Source of the DNA: Thozetella sp. PMI_491
Taxonomy: Eukaryota > Ascomycota > Sordariomycetes > Chaetosphaeriales > Chaetosphaeriaceae
Length of the DNA: 64,000 nt
Assembly: GCA_021432635.1 (NCBI GenBank)
Contig: MU270020.1
Location: forward strand, 885,202-949,201
Direction: 5' to 3'
Part shown: positions 34,701 through 47,866 of the stretch, piece after piece
Position numbering within the stretch: position 1 is the stretch's first letter
Layout: every line of letters starts with the position of its first letter
The notes under the pieces: model-generated
Database searches by the model: none
Seen by the model: the letters and a program-made list of their open reading frames with translations, nothing else
What the model was told of the DNA's origin: nothing
Made by a program: the position numbers and the translations under genes

Positions 34701-37700
34701 TGAACTTGGACAGACGCTGCAGCTCGAGCTGGAAGGCAGTAGCGGGCTCGCTGTGCCGAATGCTATCATCCTCGATGTACTCCGGGCCGCGGAAAGTGTA
34801 GTAGCCGGGGTAAGATCCGTCGGCGCGGCCGCAGATGAAGGTCAGGCGGCGGACACGACGGGCCAGGAGCTCTCCCTTGAGCGATTCAATGATCGGCAGG
34901 ATCTCTGCGAGGGTGGCCTGGTCATCGCGGGCCTCGACATCACGGATGGCAACGTTCACGACGGCCGAGAGCTCGCCCGTGCTATCCGAGCGCGCTGCGG
35001 GACGGCGCTTGCCGGCCATGTCGGCGGCGACACCGTTGGGGGCCCTCTTCTTCTTAACTGGGAGGGCCTCCAGGGCCTTGCTGAGCAGCTCCTCGGCATC
35101 GTCGAGGTACTTGCAAGGCACAATGACACCCTTGCGGGTAGGCTCCTCAGAGGCCCTGTGCGAGAGGTACGACATATCGCTGATAGAGCTGATCCTGTTG
35201 AAGTTCATCTCCATCGGCGTGGCGGGGGAGGAGGACGCCACCGACTGGATCGGGAGACCGAACTCCGACTGGCCAATCTTGCGAAGGGCAAAGTCCCACG
35301 AGACGAACAGGGGCATGTCGGATTCGTCGCTGTGGTACTCGATCTGCTTGAGGGTGTAGGCACGGTACGCGCGGCGGACGTAGACCTCCAAGGCGGCCAG
35401 AGCGACGTACGGGTCGTCGTGGGCAAAGAAGAGCGTCAGAACATCGAAGACGGTGTACTTGGAATCGACGACCTCCTTGATGACGTCCAGGTTGGGCTCA
35501 CGGTGATCCCAGCCAGCCTCGCCGTAGCGCGACTCAACAACCGAGGAGCGCAGGATGTGCTCCATCTGGCCGGTACGCTCCTCAAGGGACGGCAGAGCGC
35601 ACTGAATGAGAATCTCGCGCGCCTTGAGGGAGACCTTGGCGGTCTGGCGAGACTCGAGCTCGGCCATCTTGCGGAGAACTGGGCGGAGGTACTTGCCAAT
35701 ATTGCCGACGTTGGGTTTGTTGGGTCGGTACTCGTCGAGGATGGCAATGATCAGGCCGTTCTTCGCCGTCACCCTACTGTGGGAGAGAACGGTGTTGATC
35801 ACCTTGTCGGTGTCCTCCTTGTTCTCATCACGGAGCTTGAGGATGACCTCCTCGTCCTGCAGCCGGCGGCCCGAGAAGAGACGCTCGGTGTCGGCGTAGG
35901 TGCTGAGCAGCTTGGCGATGGTGGTAAGCTCGCGCACCTTGGAGCCGTCAGCGTAGGCATCGAGGACGGCAGTCAGCGGCTCCAGCGTAGCCTTGAGGAG
36001 ATCGGCATCCGCCTTGGCGTGGATGTGATCGTCGAGGAACTTTTGGAAGACCTTGGTGAGCTGGCGAGCAGGGAACTCAGTGGTCTGGCGCTGGCGAGAG
36101 CGCTCCAGGACCTGGGTGAGCTGAGCATCAAGCTTCTGCGGCATGCGCGCGTGGAGAGCAGCGAACTGGGCCGTGAACTCGCTGTAGGGGAGCTCAGGAT
36201 CGCGCAGGACTTCCACAAGAGCCTTGAGGGTCGACTGCATGATGACCTGGTTGTCATAGCCCTCGAGAATGTGCAGGAGCGTGTTATACAGGACCGTGAA
36301 GCGCTGCGCAGGCTTGCTGCCGACAATGACGGGCAAGCCGTACTCGGGGAGCTGGCCGAGGAAGGGCTGGGCCTGCTTGACGCGGCTGGGGTCATCGAGA
36401 GCAAGTATACCAAGGATGTCACCGGCCTCGAGGGTGGTTCCGGGCTGCTTGATCAGTTGGACGATACCGTCCTCCTGGGCGATCAGCGGCATGTACATCT
36501 TCATGACCTCGACCTCGGCGTAGGTCTGGCCGGCCTTGACGTGCTCTCCGTTCTCGACGGCGTACTTGACCAGCTTGCCCGGAGACGGGGTGCGGAGCTG
36601 GGTAGGGTCGTTCTCCTGCTCGAGGAGGCAGGTCTTGCTGTCGAGTGAGAGACGCGTGGCAGCGACTTCCTCCTTCCAGTAAACGTTGTGGCTGCGACCG
36701 TCGAGCAGGATGAGGAGACCACCATCCGCCAGGGCGCGGACGCCGACGGTGCACTTGGAGCCGTTGATGAACAGATGGTAGCTGTCCTGGCTGGACCGGG
36801 TGACGGTGAACTTGTACCGGAAGCCCTCGTAGATAAACTCGATGGGGAACACCGTCTTCAGGATGTCCTTGGCGGGCACCTGTCCCTTCTCCAGGCCAGT
36901 CCGGTACTCGGAGATGCACTGGGTGCTGGCGATGTGGGCCTTGGTCACGGCACCACAGACGATGGCGAGCATGGTGTCTGGCCGCTCGGCCGTGAGCTTG
37001 TTGGAGATGAGCTCGTCCAGCCAGCCGGTCGTGATGGTGTTGTCCTCGAAGGCCTCGGTCTCGAGAAGCTTGATCAAGTACTCGACAGTGGTGCGGAAGT
37101 CACCACGAATGCTCAGCTCCTTGAGCGCGACAACCATGTGCTTCCGGGACGCAGCACGGTTCTCGCCGTAGGCGAAAATGTGACCGAACTGCGAGTCGGA
37201 GAAGCTGTGGATACCACCGGCGGAACCGACTGAGAAGTAGCCCCAGACGTTAGAGCTGGACCGGAAGTTCAGGTCGTGCAGGACACCGTTGGACGGCTTG
37301 AAGCCCTCGCCGGGGTCCTCAGACGTGATACGGCAAGCAGTAGTGTGCCCCTTGGGGGTTGGCCGCCGCTGCGTCTTCTCGCTCTCGGGGCTCTTGAAGT
37401 CGAAGTCGATCTCGGTGGCGGTCTTGGGGTCGACGCCGTAAAGCAGCCGGATGTCCCGAATCCTGTGGAGCGGGATACCCATGGCAACCTGGAGCTGGGC
37501 AGCGGGCAGGTTGACACCGCTGACCATCTCGGTCGTAGGGTGCTCGACCTGGAGACGGGGGTTGAGCTCGAGGAAGTAGAACTTGTCGTCGGCGTGCGAG
37601 TAGAGGTACTCGACGGTACCGGCTGAGACGTAGCCGACCAGCTTGCCGAGACGGACGGCGGCCTCCTCCATGGCCTTGAAGGTGGGCTGCTTGGCGATCG

Positions 37701-38831
37701 TCACGGGCGCCTCCTCGATGATCTTTTGGTGTCGCCGCTGGACGGAGCAATCTCTGCCGAAGAGGGAGATGTTGTTGCCGTACTGGTCCGCAAGCAGCTG
37801 GACCTCCAAGTGCCTGGCACTGTCGGCAAGCTTCATGATGAAGATGGGCGAGCCCGGGATCTCGCTCGCGGCGGCCTTGTAGAACGCCTCGAAGCCCTCC
37901 TCGCTGATAACCTTTCGGATACCCTTGCCACCACCACCCTCGGAGGCCTTGATCATGACAGGGAAGCCGATCTCCTTTGCCTTCTCAAGACCCTCCTGCC
38001 ACGAGTTGACGCAACCCTTGAGGTACACGTCATCGGGGACAGTGACAATGCCCTTGGAGTCGATGCTGACTTGATCGACACCAGTACCCGACCAGGGGAT
38101 GCAGGGCACTTCGGCGTGCTGCGCGACAATGGTAGACGAGATCTTGTCTCCCAGAGATCGCATGGCAGAGCCGGGGGGTCCGATGAAGACGATCTTCTTC
38201 TCCGAAGCCGCAAGCGACTCCGGAAGCTTAGGGTTCTCGGAGGCGTGGCCCCTGTTCAGTCTTGTTAGCATCTATTGTCCGAGCAGCGAGAAGTCGCGCG
38301 AGGGTGCCGACTGACCATCCTGCCCACACAGCGTGCACATCCATGCGCTCTGCGATATCTACGATCAACTCGACGTTGGCGTAGTTGTGGTTGTTGGTGC
38401 CGCCGGGAACCTCGACGTAGTGGTCCGCCATCCGGATGTAGTCGGCGTTGGCCTTCAGATCCTCCGGGGTGGCCATCACAGTGAACTGGATGGCCCGCTC
38501 ATCGCCAAACGTCTCGTAGGCCCATTTTCGCACCGATCGGATCTCCTTGACGGCAGCGATACCGTTGTTGGCGATCAGCACCTGTCAAAGATCACCCAAT
38601 GTTAGCTTTCCACTCCACGCGCTCTGTGCAATCTGGTGTGGAAGGGGCTGCGCGCGGACTTACGTTGGTGATGACCGTGTGGCCGTCGTGGCCGGAGACG
38701 AAGTCCTTTACTTTCGAGGGCCGGGCATTGACGAGCTTGTTGCCACCGATGAAGTGGTCAGCAATCCTGTGCTTCTCGGCGTAGGTCGCCTTGCCGTTGG
38801 CGTGAGGCGCCGCCTTGCCGTTGGCGCTCAT
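31786..38831 (-). CDS. ACC1: Acetyl-CoA carboxylase, multidomain cytosolic
   Basis: Four exons on the minus strand (38831-38664, 38581-38316, 38251-33411, 33353-31786) encode 2280 residues, close to the usual length of fungal enzymes. It makes malonyl-CoA from acetyl-CoA, bicarbonate and ATP, the first committed step of fatty acid synthesis, and is essential in most fungi. The biotin carboxylase domain (residues about 55-560) shows [20 protein letters not shown], the ATP-grasp loop [12 protein letters not shown] and [18 protein letters not shown]. Biotin should attach to Lys729 in EVMKMYM; yeast ACC1 has VMKM at the same place. The long central domain follows, then the carboxyltransferase halves, with [58 protein letters not shown] and [17 protein letters not shown]. 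Three introns of 82, 64 and 57 nt lie near the ends, so one exon carries 4841 nt. Confidence 0.98.
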
Positions 38832-41800
38832 CGTGTCTCGTTTGCGGGGTGGAAGGACTAGAGTCGCAGATTATGGTTTCTGCGTCGTCTCGGGGGGTTG
38901 CGAGGAGCCAGCTCTAGGGCTCAATCAGGCTCGCAGTTGCAGGAAGGAGGCGGACAGTTCTGCGCCGTTCTGTGTCAGCTTCGGAGTCCCGATGGATGCG
39001 CGCGGTTGGCCTTATCGTCGATGCGACTGCAGGCGCAACAGGCTCCGGATTTGGAAGGTTCTTCTCACCAGTAAAGAGCTGCCACCAAAATCGCCCTTGG
39101 GGGATTACTATCTATGGGGGGTATCTCGAAGCTGTCGTGTGGTGCCGCGTTCGGGGGCGCTCATAAAAGAGAGGAAGGGAGAGAGATTGGGGAAAGGTTG
39201 TAAGCCGGACAGCAGCGGCGCCCCAAGTTGTCTATTCGTGAAGGGAGGACGGAATGAAAGACACTTCGAGGACAGTCCGGATGGATGGGGGGAGTCGGGA
39301 GAGGATAAAGGATCTCGAGCCGGGCGGTCAATGGCGAGATATCTTCGATCTGCAGAGATGGTAAGGTGGGGACTCCAATATTAGGAGAGCTCAGCACTCC
39401 GGGATGGGAGAGAGGGGCAGGGGGGAAGGAAAAGTTGAAGGGGAACCCGGAGCTAGGCTACGGATCCTGGCTTTACATACAGTGAAGGTTCTTCTCCTCT
39501 TTTTTTTTTCTTGGTCGGATCTCGATCCTACAAAGTCCTCGAGGTAGGAAAAGAAAAATGTTTGGGAGTGATTCTAGAAGAAGGAGGGAAAATTAAAAAG
39601 ATTTCAAGGGCGGGAGGTGGGAGCTATCAAAGGGAGGACGAATTCACCCAGCCGAAGCTAATTCATAGTAATTTGAGGCCAATCGCAGGGACGTTGGGGA
39701 AGATCCAAGCAACCAATTCACCCATGCACCTTCCGAGACCCCCTCGACCCTCCTGCACGCTGACGTTTGGCCTAGTGTACAGTGTACAAGGTCCGGTGGA
39801 GCCGCCCCTAGGCGTCCTTCCCAGCGCGTCCTTCCCAGACAAGCCAGCGCGGTGCGTGCCTGGAGCCTTGCTCGGCATGGACGGACGCCAAGTACCTCCT
39901 GCTAGCGCGCCCGGGCCCCACAACTACCGGGCTCCGTCCCCAACGACAAAAGTCAGAAGACCCGGTTGTGAGGCAAACTCCCCAACCCATGCCGCACGCC
40001 GCCTGGCTGGGATGGGGCCGATAGGAGAGAAGGAAAAAAGGGTTGCGCGAACCTCGCTTGGCGCCGTGAGTAAATTTGGACACGGCAGCGAATGGCGCAT
40101 GCGAGGCGCTCCATTTCTGCCTTTCCGGCGGGCCGGACTGACCTCCCCCCTTCGGCGTCGGGACTCCGAGAGATCTGACATCACCTACCATGGCGTCCGG
40201 AACCCAACACAGAGAAAGGCCTCTCCCCTTAAAAAAAAAAAACCTACGAGAGTTTTGCTCTGGTGTGACGAGTGACGTTTCTTATTTGACTCCATGCCTC
40301 CACACACGATTCCCATTTGGCTTCTTGCCCACTTGACGTGGTAGAGAGACAACCTGTCTTAAACAGCCTGAGCATACCTCGCTTGTGCCTCGCCAACCCG
40401 GTAACCTAGGGGATGCCCAGGCCAGGCCAAAAAAAAAAAAAAAAAAAACAGCTCCCAAGGGAACCACCCCACCATTTGCCGTTAACAGAAGACACCTAAT
40501 GGATTCAGCTCAACAAGATGGGGCAACCGGTCAAAAGGGACTACTCCAAGACAAGTTTAGCGGAACCCGGGGAAGCTTCAGCGCAACCAGCGGGCGCGCC
40601 ACCACGGAACAAGGGAGCAACGATAAGCAGAGAGGCTGTATTCCACCTCAATGCCGGGCGCGCCGGCAGCGCAACAGGACAGGGCGGGTACCCATTCCCT
40701 CAGCTAGATCCTACTGCCGCCTCGGTCATGTCGGAAGCCAACGCCGGCAGGGTCCAGCAAACCCATCTCGTCCAGCTCGCCAACCGCCCCGTCCGCGGGA
40801 GCCGCATCCCGTCGCGAGCACGATGGCTAGAGGTGTCTGCCGTCCTTTTTTGGGGGGGCTTGCCCGTCGATGCGCTTTCCAAAAAAAATTTCGGGATGGG
40901 CCCCAACTGTTGAGTTCCACTTTTTTCTGCGACCACCACCTGCGCCTGCGCCCCCACCCCTGCCCGTGACCCTTAGCGCAGGTGGACCGGTCCCGCAGAT
41001 CCCCAACATCTTGTCCGCGGCCGTCCGGGTGCGCTGTCCCAGCGAGCACGGCTTTTGGGTGGTGCAACGGAATGCAGATCGGCCAATGCCCTGCGTGCAG
41101 GGAGCTGGTCGCCGCGCCAGCTCGCAACCAAGGTCAATACGTACAGCCATGCGCGGGCGCCCTCGCGGCCTTCACGGGCCGCCCGCTCCGCTCGACCTCA
41201 CAGACGTGCTCGGGAAACACGCCGGCGCTGTCGTCGGGGCTTTTTTTCAGACCCTCCCCCTTACCCCCTTGATGGGCCCATGGTGTAGCCAGAGTTCGTA
41301 TCGTATCGGACCGCGCGCCCAGCGGCAGAGCACGGGACGAGAGCGCACCGGTACCACCGAGGTACCCGGAGAGAGACAATGGCCGGGTCGCGAGACTCCT
41401 GCTTCATGCTGGGGCGACCTATCGTGCATTCCATGCCCCCACAGTCTCGCGCCGATGCTGCTCGACCATATCCTGGGAAATTGTCTCTGCCTCTATGCAG
41501 CAGTTCGTCGTTCGTGGGATCTGCTTCCTGTTCCTAGCCGGTTCCCCTGCATGAGGCTATCGGTTAAGCGTAGTGGTGTTGCTATTCTTCCCTCGTCCTA
41601 CGCCGGCCCGTAAACCAACCCAGACCAGACACTGGCCAGCCCCGAGAGCCATGGCCATCGAGAAGAGGCGTCTGTGGGCCTGGGGTCCCCACCCGTTTGG
41701 GACGAACGTGCAGCCAAAGGGGCGCGGGAGCGTGCGTAAAGTAGGAGGAGCTCGTGGCTTGCGGGACCTACGATCCTGAGATCCTCAGCCTGATCCTTTG

Positions 41801-43472
41801 GCGCTGTAGAAGAGGTGCGCCGCGCCAAGCCGCTCGGTGGTCTCGCCGGCATCATCGGGATGGAGAGTCAGCATAGCAGGAGTCCTGTCGGTGACCGGTG
41901 CCTTCGCCCTCGTCCTTCGTCCCCTCTTCGCGCAAGCCAGCCTCCCCGTACCTGCCTGGCGCATGTCGCCTCCGGATGTCGCGGAGACGACGCCATGCTG
42001 AGCTAGGGGACAGTGGCTCGACCCGAGGGAAGTCGAGGAGCTACCAGCGGCAGGCGCGTGCGTTTGATCAAGCTTTCGGTCGAGGACCCGAATCCCCAAG
42101 ATCGCGCCGCATGGGGACGCTCCCGGCAGCGCAATGCAGCGGGAGGGGACGAATCTTTTAGTGGGCTGAAAACACCCGATAGGGCAGTTCAGGCCGTAGC
42201 TCAGGTTCGGTCCCAGAGGCCGTCAGCCCTGTGGTTACCACCAAACTGGTCGCGACGTCAGAATCGTACGATTCTTGCATCGCGGCGCCGGAAGACAACC
42301 ATCGCCCCCCTGGGGACCTGGGGAAGCCAGGCCATTTACAATAGATAAAACCACGTTTATTAGCTGCGTACGTGCCTTGTACCTTGCTATATATGCAGTC
42401 CGTACCTTGCCTTCCCCGCGCGGCTCTCGGGTGCACCCGAAGCTGCCAGGAAGAGCCAGTTCGTAGATCTCGGCTGGCGCGACCCAAGTCGCCGGGTTTG
42501 CAACCCACGATACCACGGCACGCCTGGATGGCAGAACAGCTCAAGATATAGCCAAGATACCGATCACAACTCGTCTGAAATACGGGACACGCACAGTACT
42601 ACCGACTATTCATATGACCAGTACCGGTCTTGGCAGAGTGTTTGGTCATTGTCGCTTCGTCCAAGGTTTACCATCGAAGAACGAACTTTCTTACGGTCGC
42701 CGGTCGCGAAGCATCAGTGCATCGCACAATATGCTGGCATTGGAAGTGCACTGCCTGCTTCTATCAGTATCAATTGACTTTGAGTATCCTCGTCCCTAGT
42801 CCACTTCACCGGCGACCATTCAACTCGACGACAAGATTTCCATCTCCGGTTCCTCTAATTACTACCACACCCCATTCAAACGATGCAGCATTCAGGGTTT
42901 CATCCCGACTCAGCTCTCGGACTACAGCGAAAGTCTTCATCGCATGTCGTGCTCGGAAGGCTGCAAGCACCAAGGACAGCGCAGGAATGGGACGACAAAA
43001 GTCTGGGATATTGCTTTGATTGCACCTTTCCGTCCCCTCCGACTCTTCTTCTTCTGCTCTGCCTCTACCTCACCACCACCTTCTGTCGTTCATCCTCCAC
43101 CTACGTACGCACCACCGCATCTAGGCAGGCGACCAGGCACGCAGGTAGGCGGCTCGTCATCAATCTCGTCGGATCTCGTTCATACCCGTGCAAGTGTGTA
43201 AACAAGAAGAGGCCATGCAACATAATGTGGGCACCAAGCCCGTCGTCGTAAAAACCAGGTTATCATCCCTCCAAGGTATCTCCGCCAACCCCAACCGTGT
43301 ATCCCGTAATGCGCGGTCAAAAAAAAAAGTGAGCATGGCTTCTGTCCGCAGGGCAGCCAATCCAAGAATAAGAAGGCAACAGAAGAGGTCATGTTGAAAA
43401 GTCAGCCAAAACTGCTCCTTTCCTCCTTCCTCCACCGGATCGAGGGCGAGGTCACCAGCGCACCGCCCTGCA
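38832..43472. other. Large gene-free interval upstream of acetyl-CoA carboxylase
   Basis: 4.6 kb without a convincing gene. The part next to the carboxylase should hold a long leader and promoter; purine- or pyrimidine-rich patches occur around 39170-39600. A pure run of 20 A lies at 40429-40448 and one of 11 A at 40231-40241. The largest open frame (247 codons at 40870-41613) is proline/arginine-rich with no domain. The stretch 42780-43200 is C/T-rich on the plus strand and looks like a transcribed leader, but I found no protein attached to it. Confidence 0.5.
40429..40448. repeat. Poly-A run of 20
   Basis: Twenty consecutive A follow a CAGGCCAGGCC duplication. It is the longest A run in the window. 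No retroposed body was recognised 5' of it. Confidence 0.85.
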
Positions 43473-45379
43473 CTAATATGTCTCGCCGACATCATCCAAC
43501 TTGTTGTTGGCGGCCCTCACCGGAATGACACCGGAGCTCGTCCTCCGTCCGCCGGTGAGGCCGCCGCTCTGTCTCCTTGCGCTGCTACTAGGCATGGGAA
43601 TGCCGCTCGGGCCCGGGATTCCGCTGGGACCTGCGGCTCCCTCCATGTCCAGCCGGCTGTACGTACCTCTCCGGCTCGGAGTCCTGAGCTCGCCTTCCGC
43701 ATCTCTTAGCTCGTCCATCTCCGTGGTGCTGTAGCTGACACTCTGGCTGTGGCCGTGGCCGTGCAGGCTGCCACCTAGGCTGCTCCTCGGCCTGCCTAGT
43801 GGTGTTCGTGTACCTCCCAGGCTCGTTCGGCTCATAGGGCGCGGGGGTGGCATGATGCCGCTTCCGGCATGTGAATCGGTGCGGCTAGCCGGGCGCGCGT
43901 AGCTCGAGACACTAGCCCGGCTGCTGGGGCGCGACTCGGAATCCATGCTGCCTGGATTGCGGTTCGGGAGGGGGCCGAACGAGAGACGTGATACCCCGGA
44001 CGTGCTAAGCCGTGGGATGTGCTTCCCTGTCGTGCTCGCCGTGCTGCTGCGCAGATCGGGGTCGGCGTGGTGTGTGTTGGTCGGGGTGGCATCGTCGGTG
44101 GCGACCGACGAGGACGTGGTAGATCCTACCGTGCGCTTGCGGCTTCGGATGGTCACTGTCGACGGCACGTTGATGGAGGACCGAGGAGAGGCGCGAGGAG
44201 GGGTGAAAGTCGGAGCAGGAAGCTTTGAGCGTGCAGAGTGGACCCTAGCCTCGAGCCGCTGCATCTGGGCGGTGAGGGACCTGATGTGCGACAGCGATGT
44301 CGAGGCGGGGACCTTGTGCGAGGCAGCACGAGGAGCTTTTGTCGTTGAGGATCGGGGCGCCGGGGTACGGAGGGCGCTGTTGGTCGTCGCGATGCGGGAT
44401 CCAGGGGCGCGGTTGGAAGTGGTTGAAGAGTTGAATTTGGGCTTGGGCGTGACGCTTTGGTCGGCCGAAGGCAGGCGAGTCTTGCGCTGCATCGCGGATC
44501 CTGGCGTCTTCGCGAGAGGCGCTCTGGGGAGTGGTGCGGACACGTCGGAGCGTGGCGGCGAGGGAGGGTCCTGGATCTCGGAGACCGTCTCGGCCGTGGA
44601 GATGGACTTGGAATCGGGCGGGGTCATGACGAGCGGCGAGCTTGCGGTAGAGTTGGGCGAGTGCTCGAACATGGGCGACTCGGGCACCGAGAGGTCGGTC
44701 GAGATGGTGGACAGATGGCGGGCCTCCTGCTTCTTGATCTTGTCTTGGAGGATCTCGGCCTCGATCTTGAGATCCGAGAGCTCTTCCCGGAGACGCTGTG
44801 ACTCGACGCGCAACTGCTCACGCTCCTGCTCCCCGATCTTGATCTCCTCCTCCATCATGACACCCCGCTCGATCGCAACGTTGTACTTGGACTCGAGATC
44901 CTCGAGCGAAGACTCCTTGTTACGAGCTTGCCGCTCGTAGTCATCGTTGGCGACTTCAATATCGCGAAGCTTCAGCTGGAGGGTGCGATTCGAGTCACGC
45001 AGTGTCGTGATCTCCTTCTCGAGCGTGTTCTGTGCTGCATTGGCTTCCGCCTTGGATTCCTTGTATTTCCTCTGAAGGCCGGTCGTTAGCGAGCCCCCCA
45101 AAGCGACATGCGGAACGCCGGTATCGCCGTGAAGCGCAGACATAGGCTCACCTTCCACTCCTCCACCTCAAAGTTGAGGCTGTCGGCCCTCTCCACCAGC
45201 CCTCGCTCCCGCTTGTCGGCGGCATCGAGGTCCCGCTCTAGCTCCGCTTCCAGCTCTTTGCTCGAAGCCTGGAAGTCGGACAGCTCGAGCTCGAGCTGCT
45301 CGTACTGCGCCTTGTACCATGCCAGCGCATCCTCCGCGCTGGCCTCCGCGGTGGGAGGTGAGGATGGGGGCTCGGCCAT
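43473..45379 (-). CDS. NudE/RO11-type dynein regulator (nuclear distribution protein)
   Basis: Two exons on the minus strand (45379-45152, 45071-43473), one 80-nt phase-0 intron, 608 residues. Residues about 15-190 form a continuous coiled coil starting with [20 protein letters not shown] and containing [22 protein letters not shown], which is characteristic of NudE (Aspergillus) and RO11 (Neurospora). These proteins bridge LIS1/NUDF and cytoplasmic dynein and are needed for nuclear movement in hyphae. The remaining 400 residues are Ser/Thr/Pro/Arg-rich and disordered, with many SP and TP sites suggesting phosphorylation, as in relatives. No missing parts seen. Symbol would be nudE or ro-11 depending on the naming tradition of the species. 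Confidence 0.92.
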
Positions 45380-46834
45380 TAGATATGTTCAGTGCGCCAC
45401 GTGGTTGTTGTGGTGGCGGCGTGGCATGTGAAATTGACTCCAGGAAAACAGTGCTGAATGAGGGGCGAGGGTTGGGCCACCGGGAACTTGCAGAGAAAGC
45501 GGGCGGCGGCGGCGCGCGAGGGTGTTAAATCGAGCGTAGATGGAGCAGTGATGAGGCTGTAGGTTGTTTGCCACCGTATCGCGGGTTGTAGTTTGCCGGG
45601 GCTCCCGATCAACAAACTTAAATCCTGGTCGGCGGTGATGCGGATTTGGCGAGGGATGTCGCTTGTTTCCCGCGTCGCGTCGCGCGGAGGCGGGCCTGAA
45701 AAAAAAGTGTCGAGGAAGGCCGGGTCAAGAATTTCGTCTTACCTGCGTCGCTGTGGTCGTCGGCCGTCGTTCTTACCTACCTTTTGGCCGTAGCTGTCGT
45801 TGTCGTCGTCGTCGTCGCTTCTTGTCGTGTTGTGTTGTCAGGATTGAAGGGCAGGCACGGCCTCTCCTGGCCAGCGCATGGCGCTAAATTTGGTTGGCTG
45901 GCACCCCGGCAACCGTGCACCTCCCTGCTACCTGAGAGTCGCCTGCCCAATTTCTTTATGTTCATCAGCGGGGACCCCTCCAGCTGCGCCCAGCTGAGGA
46001 TGAGATCCCGGCGCACCGACTCAACACAACACCCGAGGCCAACAAAACATGGACGTCTCCGTCTTTATTTTGCTTCCTAGTCACAGCGACGCCTGCGCAC
46101 AAGGATAGAATGCGATGACGATGCAAATAGGGATACCTCAGTCTGCCGAAAGTGACATTACATACCCCGCGGCCCGCTCAGGAGGCGTGGCGAACCGGTG
46201 TGTCGTGTCTCAAACGGCGGCGTAGATTTCGTCAATATTGCCCAGCCAAACACGCCCATCGGGGTCCTTCAACGGAAGATGGTTTCTTTTTTGTACTTTG
46301 GGGTGTGTTTCACAAAGGCATCGCATCACATCAGACGAAGAACTGACAGCCGATCTCCCACCTCCAAGGTCCGTAAGCGCTGTACTGCTCGCCGTAATAC
46401 AGGGGAAGAGTTTCAACAGACCGCCGAGTCAACGAACATAACCCCTGCCGTAGTCTCTGCAGGGTAGCAATAGAAACAAGATAGGGCCGCGCTCCTTGGA
46501 GGCTCCCGCTCACCATCGCTCGCATGCCCGTGATCCGCTGGGCAGCGCTTGAACTTCGAAACAAGACGTCATTAGCCAGAATGGCCCTATGTTTCCATGA
46601 GCAATGCGTTCTCTGCCCCACCTTTCTCCAACTATAGACTTGTACATGGATGGGCCTGCAGCAGGATGTATCGTCAAGGGGTTTTTTTTTCTAAGCCACC
46701 GTGATTGAATATTGTTAAAGTGCGACGGCTGACGTCGTCCGGACGGCGGACTGCATATTGCCACATCCAAGTGCCTGTCCAATAGCTTGCACAGCCAGAT
46801 AGCATCATGCGAGGCCTATAGCCAGGAGAGGCCT
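45380..46834. other. Intergenic between tandem minus-strand genes
   Basis: 1.45 kb between the NudE start and the 3' end of the SMP-30-like gene. A GTC trinucleotide microsatellite sits at about 45796-45820 in the NudE promoter. Nothing else recognised; small frames do not show domains. Confidence 0.5.
45796..45820. repeat. GTC trinucleotide microsatellite
   Basis: About eight units of the type GTCGTT/GTCGTC in the promoter of the NudE-like gene, roughly 420 bases upstream of its ATG. One unit is imperfect. Confidence 0.75.
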
Positions 46835-47866
46835 TCAAGCCAAATCGATAGCGACCACCTTGGCCGGCTCGACCTCGCCGTTGACCGGTGCTGCTAGCGC
46901 TCCAGAAGTCACGACATAGAGGATCCTCTGGTCATCTTCTCTCCTCCCAAATGCGCACGCCGTTGCACCCCCAACCTCGAGCGAGTCACTCTTGCCCGCC
47001 ACTGTGATGCTTTCCGATGCCCCGGGAGCGACCTTGACGATGGTGTTTGTAGGGTGCGTAGTGATGTACGCCGTCCCGTCTGTGTCAAACACAAAGTCGT
47101 CGGTTGGGAACCCGGAAACTACCACCTCTACGGGCCCCGTTGGCTTGACGCTCGAGTCAACCGGCACCCGGTAGAACGAGGTACGGGCCGAGTTGGTCTT
47201 GTTGCCCTGTTAGCACGTTCCCCAATTAAAAACTCGCGGAGGGAAGGCTCTTCCTAGGGGCCCGCTCAGTGGCAGAGTGAGGTAGGAAGTACTCACAAAA
47301 TAGACGTAGCCATCGCGCACTTTGATCCCGTTGATGCCGATGGGGATAAAGGCATTCGGCCCCGGTGTCTGGACCTCGTCGTTGAGCGTAATCTCGAACG
47401 TACCGGATGCGACGCTGATCTTATAGACGGGGCCATGGGTGGAGTCAACGGCCAGAACGGTGTCGTTATCCCACGTCGTGAGGCCGTTGAGAAGGCCCGC
47501 ATCCGGCACGGCGCACACCTTGCGGAGGGTGGACTGGGCGCTATCCGGTCCGGAAGCCAGATTGAAGACCCACACCTCAAAGCTTCCCTGAATGGCCCCG
47601 GCGGCCATGTCGTACTGGCCAACGCCAAGGGCGAAAACATCGGGGGAAAGCTCCGTGATGCCGGTGATGGAGGTAGCCGGGCTCGGCACGGTAAGGAGCA
47701 TCTCGCCGGTTCCCGCGGCGGGATCGATGACCCACACCTCCGGAACATCGACTCGAGTTACCAAGAGGGCACCATCAGAACGGACGGCGATATTCTCCAG
47801 CCATGATCCTTTGTGCGGAAACTGGAAGACCACGCGGGTAGAAGAGAGGGTTGATGCCATGTTCAC
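46835..47866 (-). CDS. SMP-30/gluconolactonase-like six-bladed beta-propeller protein
   Basis: Two exons on the minus strand (47866-47297, 47206-46835), a 90-nt phase-0 intron, 313 residues if the first ATG of MNMAST is used (311 from the second). The sequence shows repeated propeller strands, such as LENIAVRSDGALLVTRVDVPEVWVIDP, DVFALGVGQYD, GLTTWDNDTVLAVDSTHGPVYKI, NGIKVRDGYVYF and DDFVFDTDGTAYITTH, as in the SMP-30/gluconolactonase/LRE-like group. No signal peptide is evident, so it is probably intracellular. A lactone-hydrolysing role is possible, but many fungal members of this group have unknown substrates, and I cannot point to all metal ligands. It lies alone between the NudE and HAUS3-like genes, with a TATA-like motif upstream. 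Confidence 0.85.

Noticed and set aside
34663-36648. Plus-strand open frame of 661 codons
   Set aside because: Antisense to the central part of acetyl-CoA carboxylase, whose frame is confirmed by conserved motifs. No domain in the antisense frame.
40870-41613. Plus-strand open frame of 247 codons in the gap upstream of ACC
   Set aside because: Proline- and arginine-rich, overlapped by other frames, no domain, no coding-like third positions.
43945-44940. Plus-strand open frame of 331 codons
   Set aside because: Antisense to the NudE-like gene, which has a clear coiled coil and family motif.
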